Translations under genes and position numbers: made by a program
Part shown: in pieces, positions 1 to 7,612 of the stretch
How positions within the stretch are numbered: position 1 is the first letter of the stretch
Layout: every line of letters starts with the position of its first letter
The notes under the pieces: model-generated
What the model saw: only the letters and a program-made list of their open reading frames with translations
What the model was told of the DNA's origin: nothing
Databases searched by the model: none
NCBI GenBank assembly: GCA_031290885.1
Contig: JAISLQ010000026.1
Coordinates: forward strand, 1-51,829
DNA length: 51,829 nucleotides
Reading direction: 5' to 3'
Source: Acidaminococcales bacterium
Lineage (GTDB): Bacteria; Bacillota; Negativicutes; Acidaminococcales; JAISLQ01

Positions 1-282
1 TTCATGTCCAACACGGCGGCCTCGGCGCTTTTGTGCCCGATCGGCGTATTTATCGCCGGCAACGTCGGCGCCGACCCGAAAGCGGTGGTCATGGCCATAG
101 CGGTCGCCGCCTCCTGCGCTTTCGCCACCCCGGTCGGCACGCCGCCCAACACCTTGGTGCTCGGCCCCGGCAACTACAGATTCCTGGACTATGTCAAAGC
201 CGGCAGCGGCCTGGTGCTGGTGTCCTTCGTGGTCTGCCTGCTCATTATCCCGATTGTCTGGCCGTTCTTCCCGGGCAAATAA
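1..282 (+). CDS. DASS/SLC13-family anion transporter, C-terminal part (5' end outside window)
   Basis: The reading frame is open from base 1 and ends at a TAA at 280-282, so only the last 93 or so residues are present. The segment is very hydrophobic. It carries the pattern SCAFATPVGTPPN followed by GNYRFLDYVKAG, which is typical of the last helices of divalent-anion:Na+ symporters (SLC13/DASS, citrate-transporter superfamily), where the conserved proline/asparagine hairpin helps form the substrate and Na+ sites. A final hydrophobic helix ends in a short polar tail (PFFPGK). The protein would sit in the cytoplasmic membrane and probably carries di- or tricarboxylates or sulfate, but the substrate cannot be read from this fragment. 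The ATG at 4 is internal, not the true start. A strong hairpin terminator follows at once. Confidence 0.8.
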   Translation, partial: FMSNTAASALLCPIGVFIAGNVGADPKAVVMAIAVAASCAFATPVGTPPNTLVLGPGNYRFLDYVKAGSGLVLVSFVVCLLIIPIVWPFFPGK

Positions 283-293
283 ACCTCTTTGGG

Positions 294-334
294 CAAACAA
301 AGCGCGCGGGGACAATCCCCGCGCGCTTTGTTTG
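294..334 (+). terminator. Hairpin terminator after the anion transporter
   Basis: A perfect 18-bp inverted repeat (294-311 with 317-334) has a 5-base loop. The stem itself holds AAA and TTTGTTT tracts at its base, so it can work in either direction. It starts 12 bases after the stop codon of the transporter gene. Confidence 0.8.
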
Positions 335-343
335 CCGCCGCCC

Positions 344-373
344 TTGACGGGGCGGCGGCATTGAAGTTATAAT
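344..373 (+). promoter_or_regulatory. Sigma-A-type promoter of the Fic gene
   Basis: TTGACG (344-349), an 18-base spacer and TATAAT (368-373) make a near-consensus promoter. Transcription would start near 380. That places the upstream ATG at 374 outside the message and supports the start at 398 for the Fic gene. Confidence 0.7.
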
Positions 374-397
374 ATGCTTGCGCAAGAGGAGCAGGCA

Positions 398-1132
398 ATG
401 GATTTTACGAAAATAGACGAGTTGAAAAGCAAGCTAGCGGCCATGCGTACCTTCAACGAGACGGAACTGCAAAGGCTGCGGCAAGAATTTGTAATTGAGA
501 ACACTTACAATTCCAACGCTATCGAGGGAAATACGCTGACCTTGCAGGAAACCGCCCTTATTTTACAAAAAGGGATAACGGTAGCGGAAAAGCCAATAAA
601 AGAACATTTAGAAGCGATAGGGCATAAGGACGCTTTTGAGTATATATTGAGTATTGCAAAAGCAAACGCGCCGCTTACGGAGAAAATTATCAAAGACATC
701 CATTCCTTGGTTTTGTTAAGCGATGCGCCAAATAGAGGCGTATATCGCCGCCTTCCCGTAACTATTTCCGGGGCGGCGCATACGCCGCCGCAGCCTTACC
801 TTGTGCCGGTGCAAATGGAAAAGCTCATAAGGGACTATGAAAGCATGAAACAAGGGCGGCACATTATTGCCGCCGCGGCGGAGTTTCATTTGCGTTTTGA
901 GGGCGTCCATCCCTTCATTGACGGAAATGGGCGGACAGGCCGGCTCATACTTAACTTGGAGCTTATCGGGGCGGGGCTGCTGCCAGTCGATGTCAAATTC
1001 GCCGACCGTCGGAAATACTACGCCTGCTTTGATGATTATTTTAAAAGCGGACAGGCCTGTATGCTTACGGAACTGATAGCGGACTATGAGATGGAGCAAT
1101 TGCAAAAATATATTGACATCAAAGCGCTCTGA
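398..1132 (+). CDS. Fic-domain protein (probable AMP-transferase), class II
   Basis: This 244-residue protein carries the full Fic core HPFIDGNGRTGR at about residues 171-182, with the catalytic His and the phosphate-binding Gly/Asn/Arg loop intact. Fic enzymes usually move AMP from ATP to a Ser, Thr or Tyr of a target protein. An N-terminal segment SNAIEGN (about residues 39-45) fits the inhibitory helix motif [S/T]xxxE[G/N], which in class II Fic proteins lies in the same chain and blocks ATP binding with its Glu. I chose the ATG at 398 because it follows AAGAGGAG by 6-7 bases and lies downstream of the promoter at 344-373. An in-frame ATG at 374 is less likely. No DNA-binding domain or antitoxin partner is adjacent. 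The gene looks clearly richer in A+T than its neighbours, which hints at horizontal transfer. The target protein is unknown. Confidence 0.88.
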   Translation: MDFTKIDELKSKLAAMRTFNETELQRLRQEFVIENTYNSNAIEGNTLTLQETALILQKGITVAEKPIKEHLEAIGHKDAFEYILSIAKANAPLTEKIIKDIHSLVLLSDAPNRGVYRRLPVTISGAAHTPPQPYLVPVQMEKLIRDYESMKQGRHIIAAAAEFHLRFEGVHPFIDGNGRTGRLILNLELIGAGLLPVDVKFADRRKYYACFDDYFKSGQACMLTELIADYEMEQLQKYIDIKAL

Positions 1133-1229
1133 CGCTATCGGAAACGCTCAGGGAAAGGGCGTTGGCCGGCCAGCGGCGCGTCCCCCCGCAAGCGGCAAAT
1201 ATTAACCATTTCGCGCAAGGAGTGAGAAA

Positions 1230-1508
1230 ATGGAAGAACTTACGGCCGCCGACTTCATCTACGCCAAGAAAATCGGCGTAACCCTCGTGTTCGCTTTCTG
1301 CCTGTTCGCCCTTATCGCCGGGATAATCGGCGAAGAACGCAAGGCGCGCTGGTTCAAAAAAAGGACCACTTATTCTTTTTTTACGCGGCGCGGCGCGTTG
1401 GGGGACTTCATTAATTTCGGCTATCCCCGCACGCCGGAGGGGATAGCGATCTTTATCGCCGCCATTGGCAGCATCTTTTCTTTTGGCTATTGGTATATCT
1501 TCCTGTAG
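1230..1508 (+). CDS. Small membrane protein of unknown function, two predicted helices
   Basis: I do not recognise this 92-residue protein. It has a hydrophobic helix at about residues 14-34 and another at about 71-92, joined by a basic stretch (ERKARWFKKR) and an aromatic-rich segment (TYSFF, FGYPRTP). With the positive-inside rule the loop should face the cytoplasm and both ends should lie outside. An AAGGAG ribosome-binding site lies 6-7 bases before the ATG (caaggagtgagaaaatgg), so the start is well supported. It is alone between the Fic gene and the decarboxylase terminator, with no partner that suggests a role. Confidence 0.65.
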   Translation: MEELTAADFIYAKKIGVTLVFAFCLFALIAGIIGEERKARWFKKRTTYSFFTRRGALGDFINFGYPRTPEGIAIFIAAIGSIFSFGYWYIFL

Positions 1509-1720
1509 ATCCGCCTTCTGCCCCGGCATTTTGTTTTCAGGCCGCGCGCGGGGAGCGGGCAAGTTAAGGCCGCCGTGCGAGCAGAGCCTGTCAGCGCTAT
1601 CCGAAATGTTTAGATTTTGAGCGAATTTTTCGTCCTGCGTTTGGCCGCGCAAAGCGGCGAATTGTCTTTACAATCTTAGCCCGCGTTTTGAGCTTGGAAC
1701 AGACCAAGGCCGCCGGCAGG

Positions 1721-1758
1721 CGCGAAAAAACATCCCCCGCGGGGGATGTTTTTTCGCG
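1721..1758. terminator. Perfect palindromic hairpin terminator downstream of the decarboxylase beta gene
   Basis: The 38 bases form a perfect palindrome centred on CCCCGCGGGG, with A6 in the left arm and T6 in the right. It lies 18 bases past the stop of the minus-strand beta subunit gene. Because the A and T tracts are in the stem, it can end transcripts from both sides, including one from the small + strand gene at 1230-1508. Confidence 0.75.
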
Positions 1759-1776
1759 GCACACGCCGGTCATTGG

Positions 1777-2931
1777 TTATTTGTAAATGGTCAGGAACAC
1801 GCCGGCCGCTACGGCGGTGCCGATACACCCGGCCACGTTCGGGCCCATGGCGTGCATCAGGAGGAAGTTGAAGGGATCCACTTCCGCGCCGACCTTCTGG
1901 GAGACGCGGGCGGCCATCGGCACGGCGGACACGCCGGCGGAGCCGATGAGCGGGTTGATCTTGCCGCCGGAAAGGGCGCACATGATGTTGCCGAAAATCA
2001 TGCCGCCAAAAGTGGAGAAAGCGAAGGCGATCAGGCCGAGAGCCAGTATGCCGAGGGTCTGGCTGTTCAGGAAAGCCTCGGCGGAAGCGGTGGCGCCGAC
2101 GGTTACGCCGATGCAGATGACCGTGATGAACATCATGGCGTCGCCGGCCGTCCGGGCAAGGTTAGGGGTTACGCCGCATTCGCGGAAGAGGTTGCCCAGC
2201 ATCAACATGCCGATGAGGGCGGCCGCGCTCGGCACGAGCAGGGAGGCGACGATGGTGCTGACGATCGGGAAGACGATTTTCTCGCGCGCGGACACCGGGC
2301 GCAGCTGATCCATCACTATGGCGCGGTTCGCCCTGCTGCTGCACAGCCGCATGATCGGCGGCTGGATGATGGGGACCAGCGACATGTAGGAATAGGCCGA
2401 CACGGCGATCGCCCCGAGCAGGTGCGGCGCGAGCTTGGTCGAGAGGTAAATGGAGGTCGGGCCGTCGGCGCCGCCGATGATCCCGATGGAAGCCGCTTCC
2501 TGCGGGGTGAAGCCCAAGACGATGGCGCCGAGGAAGGCGACAAATACGCCGAGCTGGGCGGCCGCGCCGAGGAAGATGCTGATCGGGTTGGCGATGAGCG
2601 GCCCAAAGTCGGTCAGGGCGCCGACCCCGAGGAAGATGAGCGGCGGGAAGATGCCGAGCTCATCGCCCTGGTAGATGTACCACAGCAGGCCGCCGACCGC
2701 GTGCGTGCCGTCGGCGTTGACTGCGGGCGGAGCCATGAGGTAGGTCAGGGGCAGGTTGACCATCAGCATGCCGAAAGAGATGGGCACCAAAAGGAGCGGC
2801 TCATAGTCTTTGGCGATTGCCAGCCACATCAGTATGAGCGACACGGTAACCATGATGATCGTTCCCACGTTAATGCCGGGCAAACCGGAATCCTTAAAAA
2901 AATCTAAGATTGCGTTAATAAATAAATCCAT
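1777..2931 (-). CDS. Na+-translocating decarboxylase, beta subunit
   Basis: This 384-residue, highly hydrophobic protein belongs to the OadB/MmdB/GcdB family, the subunit that decarboxylates the carboxybiotin carrier and drives Na+ out of the cell. The family signature GGADGPTSIYLS is present in the middle of the chain (around residue 155). The C-terminal half contains a second conserved Asn/Gly-rich membrane segment. About ten or eleven membrane segments can be seen, and the length matches the family. It follows a 40-residue gamma-like subunit on the same strand with a 41-base gap and an AGGAGG-type site before the ATG (+ strand tcctcctaaa). The alpha (carboxyltransferase) and biotin-carrier subunits are not in the window. 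I therefore cannot tell whether it serves oxaloacetate, methylmalonyl-CoA, malonate or glutaconyl-CoA, and give no symbol. Confidence 0.93.
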   Translation of the reverse strand: MDLFINAILDFFKDSGLPGINVGTIIMVTVSLILMWLAIAKDYEPLLLVPISFGMLMVNLPLTYLMAPPAVNADGTHAVGGLLWYIYQGDELGIFPPLIFLGVGALTDFGPLIANPISIFLGAAAQLGVFVAFLGAIVLGFTPQEAASIGIIGGADGPTSIYLSTKLAPHLLGAIAVSAYSYMSLVPIIQPPIMRLCSSRANRAIVMDQLRPVSAREKIVFPIVSTIVASLLVPSAAALIGMLMLGNLFRECGVTPNLARTAGDAMMFITVICIGVTVGATASAEAFLNSQTLGILALGLIAFAFSTFGGMIFGNIMCALSGGKINPLIGSAGVSAVPMAARVSQKVGAEVDPFNFLLMHAMGPNVAGCIGTAVAAGVFLTIYK

Positions 2932-2972
2932 CTTTTATCCTCCTAAAAAATCTTGAAATGCTTATTGTCCCG

Positions 2973-3095
2973 TCATTCTTTCTTGTTGACCAAAGGGATG
3001 AGCAACAGCATGCCGTACAGGATGCCGAGCACAAGAAAAACCACCAGCATGCCCACTACCAGGGTAATCGAGCCGTTAAGCAGTTGTTCAGCCAT
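2973..3095 (-). CDS. OadG-like small gamma subunit of the Na+ decarboxylase (40 residues)
   Basis: On the minus strand an ATG at 3095 opens a 40-codon frame ending with TGA at 2973-2975. The product is a single membrane helix: a short N-terminus (MAEQLLNGS), a continuous hydrophobic stretch to about residue 35, and a basic end (NKKE). This is the layout of the N-terminal anchor of OadG/GcdD-type subunits, which hold the decarboxylase complex together. Known OadG and GcdD proteins are usually about twice this length or more, so this is a minimal version without the Zn-binding or periplasm-facing tail. An AGGTG ribosome-binding site lies about 7 bases before the start. The place directly upstream of the beta subunit gene is the main support for the call. 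Confidence 0.75.
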   Translation of the reverse strand: MAEQLLNGSITLVVGMLVVFLVLGILYGMLLLIPLVNKKE

Positions 3096-3227
3096 ATTTT
3101 CACCTCGCTTTCATACAAAAATGGCGGCAACCCGCCTGCTACTGGCGCGAAACGATCGGCCGACGGCGGGAAGAACCCCCGCCGCCCGCCGGCGCAACGG
3201 CGTCAATACATGATTGTCCCGCCTTTT

Positions 3228-3250
3228 TTCATATATACAGTATATATGAA
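3228..3250. promoter_or_regulatory. Palindromic operator over the promoter of the decarboxylase genes
   Basis: A perfect inverted repeat has 10-bp arms (TTCATATATA and TATATATGAA) around a CAG centre. It covers the -10 box of the minus-strand promoter at 3239-3267. A repressor dimer bound here would block transcription of the gamma and beta subunit genes. No regulator gene is adjacent. Confidence 0.55.
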
Positions 3251-3267
3251 TTCCCCAATATATACAA
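3239..3267 (-). promoter_or_regulatory. Promoter of the decarboxylase gamma-beta operon
   Basis: Read on the minus strand: TTGTAT (3267-3262), a 17-base spacer and TATACT (3244-3239). The predicted start near 3232 leaves a leader of about 135 bases before the gamma-like gene. Confidence 0.55.
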
Positions 3268-3352
3268 TACTTTTTGGAATTTTTCGGCGGCGGCGAAATC
3301 CGGCGCCGACCGGACGGCTTGGGCGGGGCTGTTTGTCTTTTGCAAAAAAATT

Positions 3353-3381
3353 TTGCGCTCCGCCGATAATTTAATTATAAT
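3353..3381 (+). promoter_or_regulatory. Promoter of the binding-protein ABC transporter operon
   Basis: TTGCGC (3353-3358), a 17-base spacer and TATAAT (3376-3381). The message would start near 3388, about 145 bases before the lipoprotein gene. The same -35 hexamer occurs in the promoter at 8395-8423. Confidence 0.5.
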
Positions 3382-3533
3382 AGACATGGAAAGACAACGA
3401 GAGATTGGCAAACGGCGGCCCTTGAAACGGAAGATTCCGCCAAAACGCGGCTTAGGAGGGATGCGGTTACCGGCGGCGGGCGCTTCCGCGAAGATAAAGG
3501 GATGGGAAAAAGACAAAAATTGAGGAGGTTGGT

Positions 3534-4577
3534 TTGAAGATGGTTTTTTCGGTCAAAAGGTTGGCCGCGGCGTGCGCGGCGGCCGCCCTGATCGCCGCCC
3601 TGGCGGGCTGCGGCGGCGGACAGAAGGAGGCGCCGGCGGCGGGCGGGGGTGCCTCCGGCAAGATAATGATCTATACGTCGATTTATCCCGATATAATCGA
3701 CATGGTAAAACCTATTATCAAAAAGGCCCTGCCCGGCTTGGAAGTGGACTGGTTCCAGGCCGGCACGGAAAAGGTCATAGCCAAAATGGCCGGCGAGATG
3801 GAAGCGAAAAAGATTGCCGCGGACGCTTTGATGGTCGCCGACCCTTCTTATTATTACACCTTGAAAGACCAGAAGATGCTGCTTAATTACGCTTCGCCCG
3901 CCGCCAAGGACGTCGCCATCGAAAAGGACAAGGACGGCGCCTGGACGCCCGTCAGGATCAGCAACATGATCATCGCCTACAACACGTCCAAGCTGAAAGC
4001 CGAGGACGCGCCCAAAACTTGGAAGGACCTGACCGACCCGAAATGGAAAGGCAAGATCGCCATGCCCAACCCGCTGATGTCGGGAACCGCGTTTGTCGCG
4101 GCGGCGGCTTTGTCGGAAAAATACGGCTGGGAGTATTTTGACAAGCTCAAAGCCAACGGCCTGCGGGTGGAGGAAGGCAATTCCGCCATCCAAAACAAGC
4201 TTTTGACCGGCGAGTACCTGGCTGTCATGATTTTGGAAGAGAACATCCTGAAAATGATTGAAACCAAAAAAGAACCGGTAAAAGTCGTCTATCCCGAGGA
4301 CGGCGTCGTCGTCGTACCCAGCCCGATCGGCATCATGGCCGCCAGCAAGAACCCCGCCGGCGCCAAGGCGGCGGTAGACTGGTGGCTGTCCAAGGCGGGG
4401 CAGGAGACGGTCGTTACCGGCTGGATGCACTCGGTGCGCGAGGACGTCAAGCCGCCGAACGGGGCGCCCGCGCTCAAAACCTTTTACGGCAAAGCCGTGA
4501 AAACCGATTGGATAAAATTCTCCAAAGAGAAGGAAAAATACAAAGAGGAATTTCGTACGCGGGTGATAGAAAAATAA
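3534..4577 (+). CDS. ABC transporter substrate-binding lipoprotein (Fe3+/polyamine/organophosphonate-type family 1)
   Basis: This 347-residue exported lipoprotein has a basic N-terminus, a hydrophobic segment and a lipobox LAGC (Cys at about residue 25), followed by a Gly/Ala-rich linker. The mature part begins with IMIYTSIYPD and has the two-lobed layout of family 1 binding proteins such as FbpA/FutA, PhnS and AfuA (TWKDLTDPKWKGKIAMPNP in the middle, then SPIGIMAASKNP). The paired tyrosines that bind iron in FbpA are not evident at the usual place in the C-terminal lobe, so iron is not assured. Sugar phosphates or phosphonates are alternatives. GAGGAGG (3522-3528) precedes a TTG at 3534 by 5 bases. 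An in-frame ATG at 3540 is the other possible start. It is the first gene of a three-gene operon. Confidence 0.9.
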   Translation: MKMVFSVKRLAAACAAAALIAALAGCGGGQKEAPAAGGGASGKIMIYTSIYPDIIDMVKPIIKKALPGLEVDWFQAGTEKVIAKMAGEMEAKKIAADALMVADPSYYYTLKDQKMLLNYASPAAKDVAIEKDKDGAWTPVRISNMIIAYNTSKLKAEDAPKTWKDLTDPKWKGKIAMPNPLMSGTAFVAAAALSEKYGWEYFDKLKANGLRVEEGNSAIQNKLLTGEYLAVMILEENILKMIETKKEPVKVVYPEDGVVVVPSPIGIMAASKNPAGAKAAVDWWLSKAGQETVVTGWMHSVREDVKPPNGAPALKTFYGKAVKTDWIKFSKEKEKYKEEFRTRVIEK

Positions 4578-4602
4578 GGCCGAAAATGTTATAATGGCGC
4601 GG

Positions 4603-4632
4603 GAGGGAGCAAACAAGGGGCTTTGTTCCCTC
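4603..4632 (+). promoter_or_regulatory. Hairpin between the binding-protein and permease genes
   Basis: An 11-bp stem (4603-4613 with 4622-4632, one G-U pair) with an 8-base loop lies 25 bases after the binding-protein stop and has no following T tract. Hairpins in this place in other binding-protein operons protect the upstream message and lower downstream expression. Just before it is TGTTATAAT (4587-4595), which resembles an extended -10 element, so an internal promoter is also possible. Confidence 0.4.
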
Positions 4633-4738
4633 TTGCCCAAAACGCCGGGCAAAGGCCGGCGCTTTGCGGCTGCCCGTTGCGCGGGGCTTGTTTCGCGCTT
4701 GATTAATTGGTTTCATTGCCGGTTGGGAGCGGTGAATT

Positions 4739-6427
4739 TTGCCAAAACGAAATTTTTCCCTGCCTTCGTTTGACAGCAAGACGACCGTCATTTTGCTGTG
4801 CGTCGCCTTGCTGCTGATTTTTACGGCGCTGCCGCTGCTTTATCTGGCGGCGTCCAGTTTTATGTCGGGCGGCAGCTTCGATTTCAGCAATTATAAGGAC
4901 GTTTACAGCCGCAGCGTGAACTGGCGCGCCTTGCTCAATACGCTGAAGCTGTCTTTTGCGACGATGGTCTCCAGCGTGCTTCTCACCTTTCCCTTGGCCT
5001 GGCTGATCGGCAGGACCAACCTGCCGGGACGGGGGGGCTTTCGCACCTGGCTTGTCGCGACTTACATGATCCCCCCCTATGTCGGGGCGATTGCCTGGGT
5101 ACAGCTTTTAAATCCCAGCGTGGGCTATTTGAATATGGTTTTAAAATGGGCGTTCGGCCTTGACGCGTCGCCTTTCGACATTTATACGATGGGCGGGCTT
5201 ACCTGGGTGCTGACGCTTTTTTATTCCCCTTTCGCTTTCATCGCCATATCCCGCGCCATGGAGAAGATGGACCCGGCGCTGGAGGAAGCGGCCCGGATCG
5301 CGGGCGCGTCCCCGCTCCGGACCCTGCGGGACGTTACCATGCCGCTCATGGCCCCGAGCATCCTGGCGGGCGGCCTTTTGGTGTTCATATCGGCGGCGTC
5401 CTGTTTCGGCATACCATCGATCGTGGGCATGCCCAGCAACATCGAGGTGATGACGACCCGGATCGTTACCTACGTTTATATGGGCGACAGCAAGGGCATC
5501 CGCGACGCCACCGCCCTGGCGACGATCCTCATGCTGCTCGCCAACGCCCTTTTGCTGGCCATGGGCCGGTTTGCCGGGCAAAAGGACTATACTACCATCG
5601 GCGGCAAAAGCACCCGCCCCAATATCGTGAACTTGGGCGCATGGCGCTGGCCGGCGCTGGCCGCGGTCGGCTTTTACACGGCCGTGGCGGTCGCGCTGCC
5701 GCTTGGCTCCATACTCCTGACTTCGCTTATCGGCACCATGTCCAAGCCCATCGGTCTGGACAACCTGACTTTTGAAAACTGGAAGCCGGTCATCGCCAGC
5801 GACCAGTATCTGGCGCCGATTTTCAACAGCCTCCAATACGGAGTGGCGGCGGCGACGGTCGGCACTCTGCTGGCGGTGTTCATATCGTACCTTTTGGTGA
5901 AAACGACGGCCAGGGGACGGCAGCTGCCGGATTTATTGGTTACGGCCGGCGGCGCGGCGCCCAGCATCGTGATAGCGCTGGCGCTTATCATCGCCTTTTC
6001 CGGCAAATTCGTCGTCAATTTGTATTCCACCGCCGGCATATTGGTAGCCGCTTATCTGGTCAAATATATGACCATGGCCGTCCGCACCATTTCCGCCTCG
6101 CTCGTGCAGGTACATTCTTCGCTGGAGGAAGCGGCGCTGAGTTCGGGCGCCGGCTGGCTGCGCGCCTGCCGGGACATCATCCTGCCGCTGATCGCCCCAT
6201 CGGTGGTGGCGGGCTGGTTTTTGATCTTCATGCCGTCTTTTTATGAACTTACCATGTCCATTTTGCTCTATGGTTCGGAAACCAAGACAATCGGCGTGCT
6301 TTTATATGAGCTGCAGACTTACGCGGACACCCAGAACGCTTCCGTGCTGTCGGTAATCATACTGGCGATCGTTTTGATCGGCAACATCATCCTCAATAAA
6401 GCCAGCAAAGGCAGCATCGGCATATAA
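4739..6427 (+). CDS. ABC transporter permease, two permease domains fused in one chain
   Basis: This 562-residue integral membrane protein has about twelve predicted helices in two similar halves. Each half ends with the cytoplasmic EAA loop that docks onto the ATPase: LEEAARIAGASPLRTLRDVTMP at about residues 180-202 and LEEAALSSGAGWLRACRDIILP at about 461-482. This fused layout is typical of FbpB/AfuB-type permeases for Fe3+, sugar phosphates or 2-aminoethylphosphonate. A TTG at 4739 is the start, with GGGAG 9 bases upstream; no ATG or GTG in that frame has a better site. It lies 161 bases after the binding-protein gene and 55 bases before the ATPase gene. Confidence 0.93.
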   Translation: MPKRNFSLPSFDSKTTVILLCVALLLIFTALPLLYLAASSFMSGGSFDFSNYKDVYSRSVNWRALLNTLKLSFATMVSSVLLTFPLAWLIGRTNLPGRGGFRTWLVATYMIPPYVGAIAWVQLLNPSVGYLNMVLKWAFGLDASPFDIYTMGGLTWVLTLFYSPFAFIAISRAMEKMDPALEEAARIAGASPLRTLRDVTMPLMAPSILAGGLLVFISAASCFGIPSIVGMPSNIEVMTTRIVTYVYMGDSKGIRDATALATILMLLANALLLAMGRFAGQKDYTTIGGKSTRPNIVNLGAWRWPALAAVGFYTAVAVALPLGSILLTSLIGTMSKPIGLDNLTFENWKPVIASDQYLAPIFNSLQYGVAAATVGTLLAVFISYLLVKTTARGRQLPDLLVTAGGAAPSIVIALALIIAFSGKFVVNLYSTAGILVAAYLVKYMTMAVRTISASLVQVHSSLEEAALSSGAGWLRACRDIILPLIAPSVVAGWFLIFMPSFYELTMSILLYGSETKTIGVLLYELQTYADTQNASVLSVIILAIVLIGNIILNKASKGSIGI

Positions 6428-6482
6428 TGGCAAAACGAGGCCGCGCTGCCGGGCGCGGCGTTTCGGAAGGCGGGGGACTAAT

Positions 6483-7535
6483 TTGGCGCAGGTAAAGATA
6501 GAACACGTAAGCAAGAAGTTCGGCGAAGTAACCGCCGTGAATGATTTTTCCGTAACCATAAGCGATGGGGAGTTTGTTTCCATACTGGGGCCTTCCGGCT
6601 GCGGCAAAACCACCGTGCTGCGGATGATCGCGGGGTTTGAGCGCGCGAGCGGCGGCGACATTTATCTCGGCGACAAGCTGGTGTCGTCCGCCGGCAGCCG
6701 GGTGTTCCTGCCGCCGGAAAAGCGCGGCATCGGCATGGTGTTCCAGTCCTACGCCGTCTGGCCGCACATGACGGTGTTCGACAACGTCGCCTATCCGCTG
6801 AAAATCCAAAAGAAAAGCAAGGAGGAAATCCGGCGGCGGACGGAAGAAGTCATAGAATTAGTGCATCTTGCGCCGTATATTTCCCGCTACCCGCACCAGC
6901 TCTCCGGCGGCCAGCAGCAAAGGGTGGCGCTTGGGCGCGCCCTGGCGGGCAAGCCCGCCCTGCTCCTTTTGGACGAGCCTTTGTCCAACTTGGACGCCAA
7001 GCTGCGCGAAAGCATGCGGTTTGAAATAAAGTCCCTGCAGGAAAAGACCGGCGTTACCGTCATCTATGTAACCCACGACCAAGCCGAGGCCATGGCCATG
7101 TCCGATCGGATAGTGGTCATGCACGGCGGCGTCATCCAGCAGATCGACCGCCCGATCATGGTTTATGAAAAACCGGCCAACAAAGTGGTCGCGGATTTTA
7201 TCGGGCTGGTGAACTTTATCGGCGCGACGGTGGAGGGCAACATGGCGCAGATTCACGGTCTGCGCTATGAAATCAGCAACGAGGCGGGCATAGCGGGCAA
7301 GGCCCTGGCGGCGGCGCGGCCGGAACACATCAAGATCGGCAAGGCCGCGCGCCCGGACGCCCTGGCCGGACGCCTCCTGCACAAGGTTTACCTGGGCGAT
7401 TCGGTGGATTACCGGGTGCAAATCGGCGGGGACGAAATACGCATTATCAACAAAGCCACGCATTTTGAGGAATTTGCCCTTGGCGACGAGGTCTATGTCA
7501 ATTTTAAAAAGCTGATGGTCTTTAAGGCAGAGTAA
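6483..7535 (+). CDS. ABC transporter ATP-binding protein of the binding-protein importer
   Basis: This 350-residue ATPase has all the motor motifs: Walker [10 protein letters not shown] (about 36-44), signature LSGGQQQR (about 139-146), Walker B LLLLDEP followed by the D-loop SNLD (about 159-170), and the switch His in VTHDQAEA. The last hundred or so residues form a TOBE-type regulatory domain ([12 protein letters not shown] and onward), as in FbpC/PotA/MalK-type subunits. The start is TTG at 6483, preceded by GGCGGGGGA. It completes the importer with the permease upstream and ends just before a long hairpin terminator. Confidence 0.94.
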   Translation: MAQVKIEHVSKKFGEVTAVNDFSVTISDGEFVSILGPSGCGKTTVLRMIAGFERASGGDIYLGDKLVSSAGSRVFLPPEKRGIGMVFQSYAVWPHMTVFDNVAYPLKIQKKSKEEIRRRTEEVIELVHLAPYISRYPHQLSGGQQQRVALGRALAGKPALLLLDEPLSNLDAKLRESMRFEIKSLQEKTGVTVIYVTHDQAEAMAMSDRIVVMHGGVIQQIDRPIMVYEKPANKVVADFIGLVNFIGATVEGNMAQIHGLRYEISNEAGIAGKALAAARPEHIKIGKAARPDALAGRLLHKVYLGDSVDYRVQIGGDEIRIINKATHFEEFALGDEVYVNFKKLMVFKAE

Positions 7536-7550
7536 AAGCCCGCGTTGACA

Positions 7551-7612
7551 GCCCCCCCATAGGCAAAAGCCGCGCCAACAAAGCAGGGCGCGGCTTTTGC
7601 CTATGGGGGGGC
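7551..7612. terminator. Very long hairpin (26-bp perfect stem) between convergent genes
   Basis: Bases 7551-7576 pair perfectly with 7587-7612 around a 10-base loop. AAAA and TTTT tracts lie inside the stem. It fills the gap between the ABC operon (+) and the methyltransferase gene (-), touching the stop of the latter, so it probably ends transcripts from both sides. Confidence 0.75.

Noticed and set aside
3534-4577. Calling the importer a specific iron transporter (FbpABC)
   Set aside because: The tyrosine pair that binds iron is not evident in the C-terminal lobe, so the substrate is left open.
3375-4652. 425-codon minus-strand frame opposite the binding-protein gene
   Set aside because: The + strand gene has a signal peptide, lipobox and family motifs; the opposite frame has none.
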